From: Tetrapyrgos nigripes
Taxonomy: Eukaryota; Basidiomycota; Agaricomycetes; Agaricales; Campanellaceae
Assembly (NCBI GenBank): GCA_013368315.1
Contig: JAACJM010000170.1
Span: 1-64,000 of the forward strand
Reading direction: 5' to 3'
DNA: 64,000 nt
A program made the translations under genes and the position numbers. Below, piece by piece: positions 9,401 through 22,181 of this stretch. Under the pieces are notes generated by a model. It searched no databases and had not been told where the DNA came from. It was given only the letters and a program-made list of their open reading frames with translations. Each line of letters starts with the position of its first letter. Within the stretch, counting starts at the first letter, position 1.

Positions 9401-12400
9401 AATGTGATGAGTATGGACTCATCTACATACATCGCTGCAATCGCGGGTGCTGCCAAGGTATTCGGTATTACTGAATATTGCATGTGGTAATGTGGCACCG
9501 GGAGGCAGGACACCGGAAGGAGGTTGGTATGTGAGTGAGACAACTGGAGCCGAATGGAAAGACGGCGAGTTGGAGGATGTTTGTTGAAATGCGCATATAT
9601 CCGTGCATCAAAGGATGGTTCTGCAATGGCACTTGATTTGCGTCAGGCAGTGATGAAGGAGTCCTGCGGAGCGGTAATCTTTACGCAGAGAATCAAGCCG
9701 AGTCATGTCGGAACCCTCATAGTCAATCTTGGAGGAGTGGGCCTTTCGTGTCAAAAAACAACAAAGGGAAAACTGAAAATGGTTTGACGAAGAAGAGTTG
9801 CGTAACTTATCTCATATCCCATCCACCAGCGAAACTAGTCTATCTAAATTCGGGTACGTCTGTCTAGACCATCCTTGAGGGCACCAATAATTCTATATCG
9901 ATATGCGGTGACGTTTTAACGAGATTCAGAACCCGGCGGGGAGTCAGGGTCAAAAAGAACGTCGCATCTCACGTGCGATTCGCGCTCCTTCGTCCCGAAC
10001 GTCACGACCTCATCCTCGTAGCCTTTGCACCTACTTACATCCTACACCAGGAACCACCCATCTACAAGCAATTTCAGTCTCGCCATTAGCTAGCAAGTTG
10101 CCACCGTCAAAGTTGAAGCTACTGGAAAGACGGCCTTTCCTGTTCGTCCCGGTACGAGTCCCAGTTTCCTTTCCGGCGGTCATTAGGCATTTCACAAGTG
10201 CGAGGTTTGAAGCTAATGGCTATCTGGTGTCTATATGGGCCATGGTTTTTGTCGTCTTTCCTTTTTACGCCTGGGTTCTAATTATGCCTGCCAAAAGTTA
10301 CCCGCATACAGTTAAGTTTTCAACTACAATAAATTTCAAGCTTCTGGAAAGAGTACCTCTGCTACTCATCAGTGTCTTCCGTAGCAGCTTCTGTTAGCCA
10401 AAATACATTAAGTCCTTTTGCATGCCTCAGAACGCAAGTCTACAACCCGGTACATTGACATTATCTAAACTGCCGGCAATCCAAACTTCAAGTTGTAAGT
10501 CGCCTGTCTCTTTGAGATCCCCCTGTCATATGCACGTCATCCTACACATCGCCCATTGTGCGTCGTGTCATCAGATACGTGTCTGTGTTCTTCTCCGTAT
10601 TCTGCATTCACTTGTGATTGGCACCCTCTTTGTTTTGAACCTGCCGTAGTTCTGACTTCTAGGGTTCTAACTTTCTCAGATATGCGTCCTGTGATTGATG
10701 CCTTGCCTCAAGTCGAGTCTCAAGAAGCTGTCTCGTTTTTCTTCAATGCTTATCATTTCGTCATTCAGATTGACGCAGCGACGATTGACAGTAGGTTTAC
10801 GGTCATGACTAGTGGAATGAATGATGCCAGGTGGAAAGAAAGGTTTCGAAACCTTTCACTTCCAGCTCATGTACGTGGAATGAGATCGATCATCCATGGC
10901 ATTCTTTTGAGGATTCGCGCATATGTTACTGTGCGTGTAATGTAATGGTGCGCTGTTCGGCTCCATGATGACTGCTCGGTGTTGTTGACTATCCTTCTTC
11001 TCAGACTGCAAGTTCTTTTACCTCGGAAACTCATTTAGTCCCCAGCTCCCAAGAACAAGTCCCTGGTAATTGGCTTCCTCAAATTTGTCTTTCTCAGCAC
11101 AGCGCAAGACGTACCTGCCTTGACTGAAATGGGCCTTGGCAATTCAGTATGAGATCCTGCTCTGTGATATTCCGGTGATCAGGCCGACTCGTATATGTTG
11201 TACACAATTTCTTGGACACTACTGCGCTTGTGGACCCAACAACTCTGTGCTGATCGAGAGACATTAACAGGGCACGTTTGTCATGACCTTGAGCTTTTGC
11301 ACAGATTGGGACAGTCGTCCGGAGAGGTGAGCTTTCATTTCACCATTTCACGAACATCAGGGTCACTCATTGTCAAGCGGATCAGAGATCTCGTTTCCTC
11401 AACATGGTAACCCCGTATGGATCTGATGACGTTACTCTAGTCATTCGAGCTTGTCAGGATATGGATCAAGACCGGCACCGGGACGCGTCATCTCCTTTCT
11501 TCAAGCTCGAGGCTGTTCCAGCCTACTGATAGCAAAATACAACTAGCAGCCCCACCAACTCACCCGCTGTTAGCCAGGACACGGTGATGGATGGAGACCG
11601 TAGAAACCCCGCGACGTACGGACCGGTACCGCAAGGTTTTAGGGTCAAAGCCAGAGTCTTTCGAGGCCTCGAGGGATGCTCAGCCCGATTTGTTTCATGA
11701 ATCTATCACCCAAACCCATTTGATCTTGCAATGATATCATCCAAGGGTCCCCCCTCCCATGGCGCAGTTTCTGGAAATCTTGACTGCGCAATCAGCAATT
11801 CGAGGAATGGTTCTGGTCAAGTTTAGGAAGTTTTATTCTGGGCACGCCTCCCTTCGTTTGTCTGTCTTGTTTGGCAGAACTATACGGTTCATCTGGTCAT
11901 TTGAGCATTCCTTCCGTCATTTCCGGGAGGTTTTGTCTTTTGGTTAGTACAATCTTAGTACAATGGTCGTGCAACATCTCGCTTTCATCAACGGAACTGA
12001 TGTCCTATGTAGACTTTAGAGCGCGGGAAGATCTCGATAGGGGGAGATATGTCACAGCAATTTATTATTTCCGACAATCTGGCTCCCTGGTCCGCTCTCA
12101 CGGGTATCACGGTTACTTGGGGCCTCGAAATGAGAGTGGGTGAGGATGAGCATAAGCATGAGAAGTTAATCTTTGGGGTCAGATTTGAACCCCTCAAATC
12201 TGCATACGTGGAGAATTACTTATTATGACCTGAAGAAAAGCTGCAGCTGAAAGGAACCCTCAAAAGCTTTAAAATGGCGTGGGAATGCCGTTCGCTGATT
12301 GATCTTGAGTGATCTAAAAAAAATTAGATCAGATCAGGCACGGAGGCGGAGCAAGATTGTTACCGTGACATAGACGCGTGGAAGATGTCCCCTGTTTTCG

Positions 12401-13190
12401 AGGAACAGTGTAAGCACATGCATCTGGTGGTGCTGCTTTGAGGAGGGAAGGACTAAGAGATACCAGCAGGTCCAGCTGGATGGGAGGAGTGGGCTTACCT
12501 CGGATCCGATGGGAGCACGAGGTTAAATCTAAAGACAAAAGAAGTTCCATCGATATACGTAAGTGAGACAGTGACAATGGATCTCATCGAGAATGGATCA
12601 CCGATTTCAGCCGATTAGTTGGGTAGATTCGCGAAAGAGCTGGTAGAGGCAGAGATTGCAGGCAGATGTGGATGGCATGTATTTCTGCGCAGTGAAGAGG
12701 TGTACTTAGCAAGTCTTTAGTGAGAACATGAGGACAAGTCGTGTTGGTAGGACGAAGGGAAAAGAGGACAGCATGAAACAACAAGACGTCCAATTCAAAC
12801 TCCGATCGACTCGCAAGATCTGCTAGCGTGAGTCCCGAAAATTCGTGCCTTCGCAGCGTTCTCTCTTTCGTACCACCATCATCCTGCGACGACAGACCCA
12901 AAGACACGTCCTTTTGTCGTCCAGAGCGTCGGTCTCTACTTGGTCTGTGGTGTCGTTGCTGTTGTGCTCAAAAAAATCTGGTCAGTTTCTTTGTTGACTC
13001 CCTCAGGTCGTGTCGTGTCAAGCCTAACCGTGTTCTCCACCTTCAGCGATCACTCCTGCCTCTTTGGATTGCAGGTTTCGAGGAAATAGATCTGCCGATA
13101 TCGGGAGATAGCACCGGCCAGAGATTTGGTATCTGTTCATAATCTCACTCAAAAACTACAACTTTCTCTGCCCAAATCCCTCCTCCACTC
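6414..13190. other. Gene-poor interval of about 6.8 kb
   Basis: Only short overlapping frames occur (at most about 130 codons), without motifs, consistent introns or conserved-looking composition. A stretch at 7570-8010 shows a few protein-like fragments (for example FCEAGSSWTDS, then VSVWDPQS) in shifting frames and may be an old gene relic I cannot name. About 12,900-13,190 is probably the promoter and 5' leader of the GATA gene. A tRNA-like element (7168-7238) is listed separately. Confidence 0.5.
7168..7238 (-). other. Degenerate tRNA-like / Pol III element
   Basis: Read on the minus strand this 71-nt stretch has a box-A-like segment (TGGACTATTGGTTAAG), an anticodon-arm-like hairpin (AGCCC...GGGCT) and a box-B-like segment (GAGGTTTCGATCC, one base off the GGTTCGANTCC consensus). 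Four outer acceptor pairs (GTGC/GCAC) are followed immediately by a T6 run (A6 at 7162-7167), a Pol III terminator. The acceptor and T stems contain mismatches, so I read it as a tRNA pseudogene or tRNA-derived fragment, not a working tRNA. Confidence 0.45.
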
Positions 13191-15881
13191 ATGGCGGCTG
13201 CACATCATGCGACGCATCGGCCACAATACCAACTTCCACCTCCTCCAGGCTACAACGACGATCTTCGTTTACCATCCATCAAGGACCTTGCTTTTGCCTA
13301 CGAACGGCCAAGACAAGACCCGCCTCCACCTCCACCTACTCACACTTCCCAACCACTACCGGAGTACGCGCCTTCAAGTCAGGAGCGTGTACATCATCCA
13401 CAATCTTCATGGAAACGTCCAGCTCCTCATGCAGCGCCGCCGCCGGCAATGCCCGCTCATCACCATCAACACTTACCACAACAACACAATCCGCCTCTTT
13501 CCGCCGGTCATGAAGTTCCTTCCCGACCAGACGAATATCCTCCTCCCAAACATCACGACAACGGTGGCTACATAACTCCCGGAGGACCTGCAATGGGACA
13601 CTTACCCGGTTCTGGAGCTCCGGTTCGCAATGACGATCACGCACATTTGCATCCAAACAAAAGAGCGCGAACAAGTCAAACACCTATCGCATCTTCCCGT
13701 GACACGCGTCCTCAGCAGGTATGTATCTTCTCTTTCTTTTGCAAAGAGCGATTTACGAAATGTTGGCCTAGTCTCCTTACCCTCCTCCATATCAGCATCA
13801 GCCTCAATATCAGGTTGCACCTCCACCGCCTAGTCCTTATCCTCCGGTCAGTTCTGCACCGCCAACTAACCATCAGGCGCCTCCTCCACCTTCTCCACAT
13901 CCTATGCACCATCCCCATCATCACCAACAAAGCCCTCCCCATGGATATTCTCAATATGGCCAGCAGTATATTCCAGGTCGGCCTGTTCATCTTCCTCCCC
14001 ATCATACTACGCATCATGTACAACCACAACATACACCGCAGCATACTCCTGTAGCCGCACCTCTACCGCCACCACCGTCAGGAGTGCAAAGTCAGCTACC
14101 TCCGAATCCTCAGCCGGTCTCGTATTCGTCTAGTGCTCCGCCTACCGTACCACCTACAGCACCACCAGATTGGGAACATCATCAATCACACCAGCCTCAT
14201 CCTGTTCACCATATACATCATCAACCACCTCCACCACCACCACCACCGTCACATGCTCCCGTTCAACACGGACAACCACCCCAGCATTACTCTCATCTCC
14301 CACCACCACCACTTCCTCAGCAACCCATTCCCGCGAATGTGCCTGCACCGCATCTGCGCCATCTGCGCCACCACCACCTCAAGTATATTCTCATCCGCCG
14401 CCTCCTCCTTCTCAACATTCTCAGACCTACACGAGAAGCTCAATAGCACCCTCTGAGATTGAGCATCGCCCTACTTCGACGTCATACCCTCCAGCAGGAC
14501 CTGAGAAAAAACCCTGCTCGAGAGAAAACGATGACTGAGATTGTTCATCTATGCGCAATACTGTATGATTTTGCCAGTCGTTATGGTGAGCCCACTCTTT
14601 GTCCGAGTGTCCGCATTCCGTGTAGCATGTACTTACTCCTCTTTCATTCATTTCAGCTCAACTCACTGCGTCTTTACCGTATGCGCAGCCATCATCTACT
14701 GAAATCGCGGAAATGGCGAACAAGGCTAATGAAGTCGTGAGGTTGTTGGAAGAACTTCGAAGAATGAATATGCCCGAGGCCGAACGTGTCAAGCAACCTG
14801 AAGTTTCAGCTGTCCCAGTCGCAGCAGCCACGACACCTCCTTCTCCGGATGATCATCGTCCGCCGAAGAGGCCTTGGGAAGATATGTCACAAGATGGGCA
14901 AGCTCCAACTCAGACCGAGTCTAGTGTTGTGTTTGCTGAGGTATGTCCGTTCTAAATTTCAGACTACGGCCCATGCTCATTCTACCTTCCGATTTTTATC
15001 AGCCGTATACGGCACCAGCGCCTGCGCCTACTCCAGCAGCAGAGCCTGCACCTACCCCTCAGTCAACAGCTGAGCAAGATATGGAACTCATCAGGACTAA
15101 ACGGGCTACGACTGCAGCAGGTGCGGCTGCTGCGGCTGGTCAGCCTAAAACCAAATACAGAAAGAGGAGTGTAAGTCACTATCCCGATCATCATCATTAC
15201 GTCGTCCCTTTGTTTCACTAAATGCTAAATCATCCTTTGTTTTCGACAGCGGGCAACCCCACCTGGTAAATGCCATTCGTGTAATATCAAGGAAACGCCA
15301 GAGTGGAGACGTGGTCCAGACGGGGCGAGGACATTGTGTAATGCGTGTGGTCTACGTATGTTTTAGTCTCCTTTCATCTCCCTGTTCCGTTCCGTGGTTC
15401 TCTATACTATTCCACATCAATCATGGTACTGACGCTATGCTCCTCCGTTCTTCATAGATTACGCAAAGCTCATGCGAAAGCAGTCTAAAATGAATCCAGG
15501 ACCCAATGGAGAACCTCCACCGCCGATCGACATGGACATGTTGCGTGCTTCCACTAGAGCAGCAGAGGCAGAGAAGAGTAGTCGACAGAAAGAAGACAGT
15601 GATCGTCATGCGTCGCCTGCAACGAACTCGGCTCCTGCTACGCCTCTCACCGGTCAACATCACCATCAAGGGTCTTTCCAAATTTTATCAGTACAACCGG
15701 AGCAGGGGACTTCGGCGACTTCTACTTCGAGCTCGTCGGAAGCGAGGACTACGCATCTTTCGCTTGGTCAACCACCGCCACCCCTTGGACTAGTCGGTCG
15801 TTCAGCAATGCGGCTTCGGAGCAGCTGCAACATCAGTCGTTTCTGAGGTCATCGCATGTACCCGAGACGTCACCTCGATGA
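13191..15881 (+). CDS. nsdD: NsdD-like GATA zinc-finger transcription factor (frame disrupted)
   Basis: A His/Pro-rich N-terminal half leads to an NsdD-type central region ([19 protein letters not shown], then [19 protein letters not shown]). A single GATA finger lies near the C-terminus: C-x2-C-x18-C-x2-C (CHSC...CNAC) followed by [11 protein letters not shown]. Introns are supported at 13719-13771, 14586-14656, 14941-15002, 15171-15249 and 15356-15457, all in phase. NsdD-family proteins act in the nucleus in fungal sexual and developmental control. Oddity: the frame breaks at about 14350 (one base short), at the A6 run 14506-14511 (one base extra) and at the C4 run 15781-15784 (one base short). 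With these ignored the protein would end at 15881; as given it stops at 15846. A 156-nt intron 14339-14494 could bypass the first two breaks, but its GTGCCT donor is weak. Confidence 0.8.
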
Positions 15882-17529
15882 CTTGAGGATTTTCTATTAA
15901 AGTAATAGAATAGGTATATCTTGCCTCAATCTTGTATTTCTATCACCTCCGTCGTCGTCGTCGACATCCTATTTGTTCCAACATTTACACAGTTAAAGCC
16001 ATACTCATCCCCAATCTGTTTATCGTCAACATTGTTTCCCTGTGCAATTCATCCTGGCGGATTATCATTGTCAACGGTTTTTTTTTTTTTGGACTTTTCT
16101 GCAAGTTCTGACTCATTCCACGTCTTCGTTGCCCGCTTCGCATTTGCATTTTACCCCTCATCACCTCTGTCGCTATCCTGTATATTGCTTTCTTTTTCTT
16201 GTTAATCTTAATTTACTAGTGGCGTAAATTTGTTTTCGTTCGGTTGTATGTCATTCTGGACCATTTCCTCGTACTTTCTATCATACTCGATGGGTTGTAG
16301 TTTGTCACAGCTTCAAATTTCCTGATTGCTTGTGATCCTCATCCTCTCTTTCACCGTTCTAGTCCTGTTTGATTCTGGTTAACATTGTACTCAAAAGATA
16401 AAGCATTACATCCATAGATTATTATTTTACTTATCATTTTACTTACCTACATACAAATTCCATATTCATCCGTTCTTCATTTCCTAGACTGCATTGTATC
16501 TAAGATTGAAGGAATCTTGTTCTCCGATGCACCGGCGACTTGATCTAATTGGCAAGATTGGATTGGTCGGACGTGTGTTGGCACCCGGTGTCGCAGGTGT
16601 CATTCCAACTTCCCAGTGCACATTTTCTGGGCTAGTGGCAAGGGTCTTCTAATCTTTGATCTCAGCGAACTATCCCATCGATGGTGTAGCTGGGTATACC
16701 GGTCCCGGCTTTCGATACTCGAAACTTTCCATCCTCAATCCTAGGGGCTTATCGATACTCTCTAATTCGGTGGCAGTCCATGTACATAGTCACCTGGACT
16801 TTCGGACTTTTTTCTTGGGTCTGCTTGATGAGGAAAGGCCTTATATAGAGCGTGACTCAGAGGTATCTTCAATCAGAATGTGGCGTTCGAATGAGATCAG
16901 GTCCAGCGGTTTGAAAATATCCTCTAAGTCTCTCCGTGTTTTGCCAGGCACAAAGTACATCGCAGGTGCGGCGCCGTCGGTCTACCTTAGTGTATATCGT
17001 TGGCCCAACGGTGCAAGGCTGAAAAAAATGCGTGATTTCCGTTGACTGAAGTCAGAGTGCCTGTGTTAGGATACTCTACACATTCGGACCGTTTTCGATA
17101 TTCTGCCACCTTCACATTGCTAAACCCCTCAAACTACAGAAGCACAAGCTCGGTCGGAAGTCGAAGGGATGGGTTTCCCAGAATCCACCCCAATTCCAAT
17201 CAACATTGGCACTGCTGCGTCCTTCGTTGAGTTGCCTTGACGCGGGGTAAGGGTGGTCTTATACGGTCCGAAGTAGCGAATCTCCGAACAATAACGACAA
17301 TCATGAATGAGGCCTTCCGTTCACATTAAAAGAGATACCATACTTTTGGGGTGAGTCTTGATCCCGTCGAAAATCGAGATACTTTGAATCAGATCTCATC
17401 ATCACAATTCAGATCATGCGCGGGATGCAAACAGATACAGGATGGCGTTGCTTGGTTCTTTATAGATATGGTACAGAGCGAAGAAGACGGATAATACACC
17501 TTTGGTTTTACTGAGTCAATGCAGCCACG
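15882..17529. other. Intergenic; 3' flank of GATA gene
   Basis: 15,900-16,450 is T/C-rich on the + strand, including a run of 12 T at about 16,079, as expected for the 3' UTR of the GATA gene. From 16,450 to 17,529 I find only motif-less frames (the longest is 129 codons at 16,656-17,045), which I do not support as genes. Confidence 0.45.
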
Positions 17530-19274
17530 TTAATCATTGTATCCCCGAGGTTTGTTAGGATTAGCGACACCGTTTGACTGGACGTCGAGACCCTGCTGCT
17601 TCCAAATTTCGAGCTGACGATCTTTCGCAATCTTTCCCGTTGTCTTTTCATAATCTTCGACAGAGATAGGTTTCTCTCCATGAGGCGTTGCTCGTAATGC
17701 ATGACGTGTGGCCGGCCAGAAGTCAAAGGTAGCTGAATGAACTACGACCTGGTGGAATAAGGTTCGAACATGTGAGACGAAATTTGACAACATGTGAATG
17801 AAACCTTACCCTGTTATCCCAAATAGCAATTGAGTTTGGTTCCCAGTGGAAGCGAACTTGGTTGTCCGTGTTCTCAGCCAGCTGATGGAAAAGGAACGAC
17901 AGGATGGCATCTGATTCAGCTTTGGGAATGCCGACGATTCTACGAGTGAATCCTATGTAGAGGTTAGGGACGACGTGGATTAGATGACGAGACAGAAAAA
18001 CAAAGATCTTGCCTGGATTGACATAGACAGTCTTCCATCCTGTAGCAGGATTGACACGGACTACGGGATGAACGGTTTCGATTGGCTCTCGACGCACTGG
18101 CAAACCTGCCGCTCTGGCACCATCAGCCTGGGCTACAGCGCTGTGAACAGCTGATAGGCCTTCCAAATCTAAGAATGACATCGTGAACAAGGTCTTTTGA
18201 CTCAGTGGTATTGCAACGCACATTTCTGGAAGCCAGGACTGAGACCAGAGTATAGTGCATAGCCAGAACTCCACAGGGTGTCGCCACCTGAGCAAAGTGG
18301 TTTGAATTAGTTGAGCTTCGTTCAGGAAAGTTCAGCCTACCGTATTCTGGACCAGTAATTACTTTCAAGGAAGTGATACTCGGAGGCTGGATTTCATAGG
18401 TGACCTATAGTTGGACCGTTAGATGGCAAACGGAAAGAGTAATAGCACAAGAACTAACATCCGAGTGCCAAAGCTCCAATTTTGAAAACGCAGATGAATC
18501 AGGGCGCCTAGAAGAGTCGTTGTATACGACTAAGATACCACCCAAGGATCAGAGCGAAATCGATCTTGCGCAGAGCAAGCATACACACTGTGAACTTCCT
18601 CGAGACCGTTTTTCGGAATGGGTGTGGTAGCGTGCTTGTGAAGAGGACCGAAGTGACGTGCGAGATCGAGTTGTTCATGAATTGTCAAATCTTGGTCACG
18701 GAAGACTGGTAGATGACGATCATCAGCCATGAAACCTTATTTATAAATGAGTTACTCACAGACAACTCCACGTTCGGCGACAAGAAGGGCTCTTGGCACA
18801 GAAGGATATCAGTATTATTACGAGACATGAGGATAGATATACGCACAGCTCGTCCTTCTGAGCCTCAGACAGCTGCCTCAGATCTATACCATCGAGTTCC
18901 GTGCCTATGACGGGCGTGTAGTGTCTGACTTTCTTCGCAGCACTGAAAAGAGCTTTCTTCTCGGGATCAGCATGCAATCCTCGCTCCGTGACTTGTATCT
19001 CTTCAAGAGGTGGCCAAGAAAGATTAGGGAAGCTGGGCTACAGCCAGAGAGTGCGATGCCAAAACGAAACAGAACCGGAGACATGGGCGAGTCAGTTTCC
19101 GAGTTCCTGGCCATGACGAGCTACACACACCTTAAACTCGGCATACTTGTAACTGGTATCACCATCGTCACCGATGGAAGGAGAATAAAACGGGTTGAAG
19201 ACCTTGCTGGCATCCTCCTTCAACTTTTGCACACCCGGCACTTCGGCTTGTTCGGTGGTTGCGACGGGGGCCAT
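17530..19274 (-). CDS. TauD/TfdA-family 2-oxoglutarate-dependent dioxygenase
   Basis: Ten exons join in phase to 394 aa: 19274-19131, 19037-18847, 18791-18760, 18705-18585, 18507-18459, 18404-18341, 18287-18222, 18168-18013, 17952-17810, 17748-17530. The fold's iron ligands are visible: WHSDVT (His and Asp) and the distal VVVHSATFDFWP (His), followed by the co-substrate Arg region (TRHALR). ELDGIDLRQLS and VFFRDQDLT are family landmarks. Fungal members of this length are usually alpha-ketoglutarate-dependent sulfonate/taurine dioxygenases that release sulfite for sulfur supply; substrate is inferred, not shown. The intron after exon 8 has a GC donor (GCAAGA). The donor of exon 4 (GTATGC, 18584) is the least certain junction. 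Confidence 0.9.
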
Positions 19275-20228
19275 GTTTGCTTTGATGCGAGAGAATCCGC
19301 TGCTTTATATACCCTTTATTACACAACAATTCTCGTGCTCTTTGCGCAACTGCAGCACATTGTTGACTGTACGCGGTTGCGAGGAAATTGCGCAAGTTCG
19401 TGATCAAATGACCACAAGAGCAACACGGATAGCTTGCGGTCCCGGTTCTGGAATGCTCTACTCTACGTCAACTCACACGTCTGAAATGGAGCAGTCAGCA
19501 GATGTCAAATGCCACATACCGAGAAGAAACTTTAGCAGAAGTTGAAAAACAATCTTTGCGTGTGATACCTTCATGCATGGTCTATCATCTAAGGATCAGT
19601 TATGTATCAGTTCATGAAGACGAGAGCATACTTGTGAACCAAGAATCTCAATCAACAGCTCTTCACTTCAGGGGGAAAAAATTGCCGCGTATCACGAAGG
19701 ACTATGCTATTTTCCTTGTAGCGTGTCGCAGAATCAGCACTAACCATAACGCTGTAAATTATCATTCCGCACCTGGCGAACTGCTTCGAAGTCATGTCCA
19801 ACTGTAAATGGTCCCAAGGGCCAAAGATACATAAGCTTTTGTAGGCTTTTGTGCGCAAGGTACCGAAATTGCGGGAGCCAAGACCCAAAGAGGGCCAATT
19901 CGAAATCCGGAGATCGGCAGCAAGAGCACCACTCGTAGCATCTTGAAGTTTCCTAGTAAGGTGGTCCCATCTGAGAGAAGAATAATAAAGCTCAAAATGC
20001 ACGTCTATATGAGTGCAGAGAGATTTCTACCTTTGAGCTTAGTACCACGATCGTGGAAGCAAAAAAAGACACATGACCGTACTACTTCAACTCAGGCCGC
20101 CACGCCCTCCGCAAATTTTCTCCCAGCTGCTACTCAGTTTTCCGCTCCGAAATTTCATTTTTGTCGTGTTTTTATTTGCTGAATCTTTCTGAAAGTTCTT
20201 GTCGTCATCTGCGGTTGGCCTTGTCATA
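19275..20228. other. Divergent intergenic region
   Basis: Lies between the divergently transcribed dioxygenase (-) and the unknown gene (+), so it should hold both promoters. A 116-codon minus frame at 19,652-20,002 has no motif and is not supported. Confidence 0.45.
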
Positions 20229-22181
20229 ATGGACGCCGCGGGCGCGTCTCTCGTTCCAGAGCGCTCAAAATCTTTTCCACACTCTGGGGTTCCTGAAGCT
20301 GGCAATGTGTTGACCGGAGAAATTGTCCCCAGCTTATTTGACGTGAGCTCACAATTCACATTCGTCACATTGAAATTTCTCCTTTTTAAGCTGGCTTTGA
20401 TCATGAACCCCTCGTTTTTTGACCACCCTTTCCCGCAGACTACCACCACTCGAAAACTCGTTTCGCCCAAAACTTCTCAGACCCTGCTTGATAGAGGCAT
20501 TTCTGAACCTATAAGTGGTACAGTGCGACTTGAAGCCCAACCTGGGCTTCCAGCCCCTTTACATCACTCTCCTGCGCAACGATCACCAAATCCTCTCAGC
20601 GTCAATCAATCATCACCCGACATGGCTATATCTCACTATAATAGTCCTAATTCTTCGTCCCGAATAGTGACGAACGGCAAGTCCCTAACTCCTGTCGACG
20701 CTGCGGGAGATCCAGACGCCCACGACTTTCACTCTTCTATTCCTTCACTCCACACCACCAACTCCACTACCACCACTAATTTTCCACCATCAATCCACGA
20801 CACCCTCCAATCCAACTCCAGCAAGACGCCAGACCCAGACGCACTCCGAAACATCCTCTCGCCCATCGTATTGCGGAATGCAAATTCACGTTTGCAGCAG
20901 ATCCGCAATGGAAATGGAGAGGGAGAGAGGCAGCTGGAGAATGTGAAAAGGACTCTGTCGGACGACGTCTTGCACAACTTTGCTGCTACAATGTACAAGG
21001 CGCAGAGCCAGCTACGAGAGAGACTGCAAGAGAAGTCGCGCCGCCTGGCACCTACAGAACCCCGTTCGATACGACACCGTTCCCGCTCTGGAATCAACTG
21101 GGGTACATTGTCCCATGCTCCTGACCTTCGCAATGGTCACTCACATGCCGAAACCTCGATCAGCGGCGGTTCTTATCAGCCCACGGGAGCTGTTCGCGAT
21201 GGCCATAGACACGTCAACGGCCATACTCACCCCTATGCATATCAGGAGAACCAGTTGGGTCCGAGTAAACGAAGATCGAGGACACGTACGAGTTCCAATG
21301 CCAGTATTTCACCACATATACCCTCAGCGCCTATACCCTCTACCTCTGCTGTTACCGGTGAGCACATACCCGTTGACCAGGATTGGGATATTGCCATACA
21401 ATCTGTGGATGACCCTCTACCGGGAAAATTGACTGAGCATGGAGTGGAAGCTGTGTCGACCACGTCGGAGTCACGTGGCCAAATACCTACGGCAGAGCAA
21501 ACAGCATTGGAACCTCCAGACGTACCCGGCATATGGAGTTTCAAGGTTGCACTTCCGGAACCTGGCATATTGAAATGGGAGTTTTTACTGGACCCGACAA
21601 CAGTTGACAAATGGCATTTACATCCAACGTATGTATATGCATCTTTGATCAAGTAATTCAAAGACCTTACCGTGCTATCATAGACCAACAACATATGATA
21701 ATTTAATGGAATCACAGCCTAGACTTGCCCTCCACTTGTTATGCTTGGACAGTGAGGCCTTACCATCAAGCAGAATGGTAGAAAATGAAGCAGAAAAAAT
21801 GTGTGCACCTTGGCCAACACAAGGAACACTCATCATTGAAGTCAACAAGAAACAAGAGTATGGAAAGACAATATTGCCAAACCACTTGGTGTGTTTAACA
21901 TCACTGATTCAAAGAACAAACTGAACAACTATAAAAACATATAGGGCCCTAATGCTTCTGCATTTGACATTACAAAGATGGTTCATCCAGGACATAACAC
22001 ATTGTGTTGCATTCAACTGGCACCCATGTCTTGTATCTTTGCTATACATGCAGGTGTAGTGGGTCCACCACCTGACATGTCCCACTTGTCACAGTTTGTT
22101 GATAAGCTTGCTGTGCAAAGCAATGATTCACAAGCTCCTTCAGCAGATGTTGCATTCCATCCTTTGCAGAAAATATCATGA
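20229..22181 (+). CDS. Uncharacterised Ser/Pro-rich protein with CpG-depleted 3' exons
   Basis: Start chosen at the first ATG of the open frame (20229). Exon 1 (20229-21628) encodes a low-complexity Ser/Thr/Pro/His-rich protein with a basic helix-like segment (MYKAQSQLRERLQEKSRR) and ends with EPGILKWEFLLDP. Exons 2 (21684-21888) and 3 (21945-22181) continue in phase (GTATGT...CATAG, GTGTGT...ATATAG) and add a more ordered region (YDNLMESQPRLALHLLCLD, FDITKMVHPGHNT, IQLAPMSCIFAIHAG). Total is about 613 aa; an in-frame intron 20343-20438 is possible. I do not recognise the family; the C-terminal part looks like a globular beta-rich domain. Exons 2-3 fall inside a CpG desert and avoid all CG-containing codons, unlike exon 1. 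Confidence 0.65.

Noticed and set aside
14339..14494. 156-nt intron in the NsdD-like gene that would remove two frame breaks
   Set aside because: Donor GTGCCT is poor and the region it would remove reads as the same His/Pro-rich protein; a third break at 15781 would remain unexplained.
16656..17045. 129-codon + frame
   Set aside because: No motif, no flanking exon signals, and located in a region otherwise devoid of coding features.
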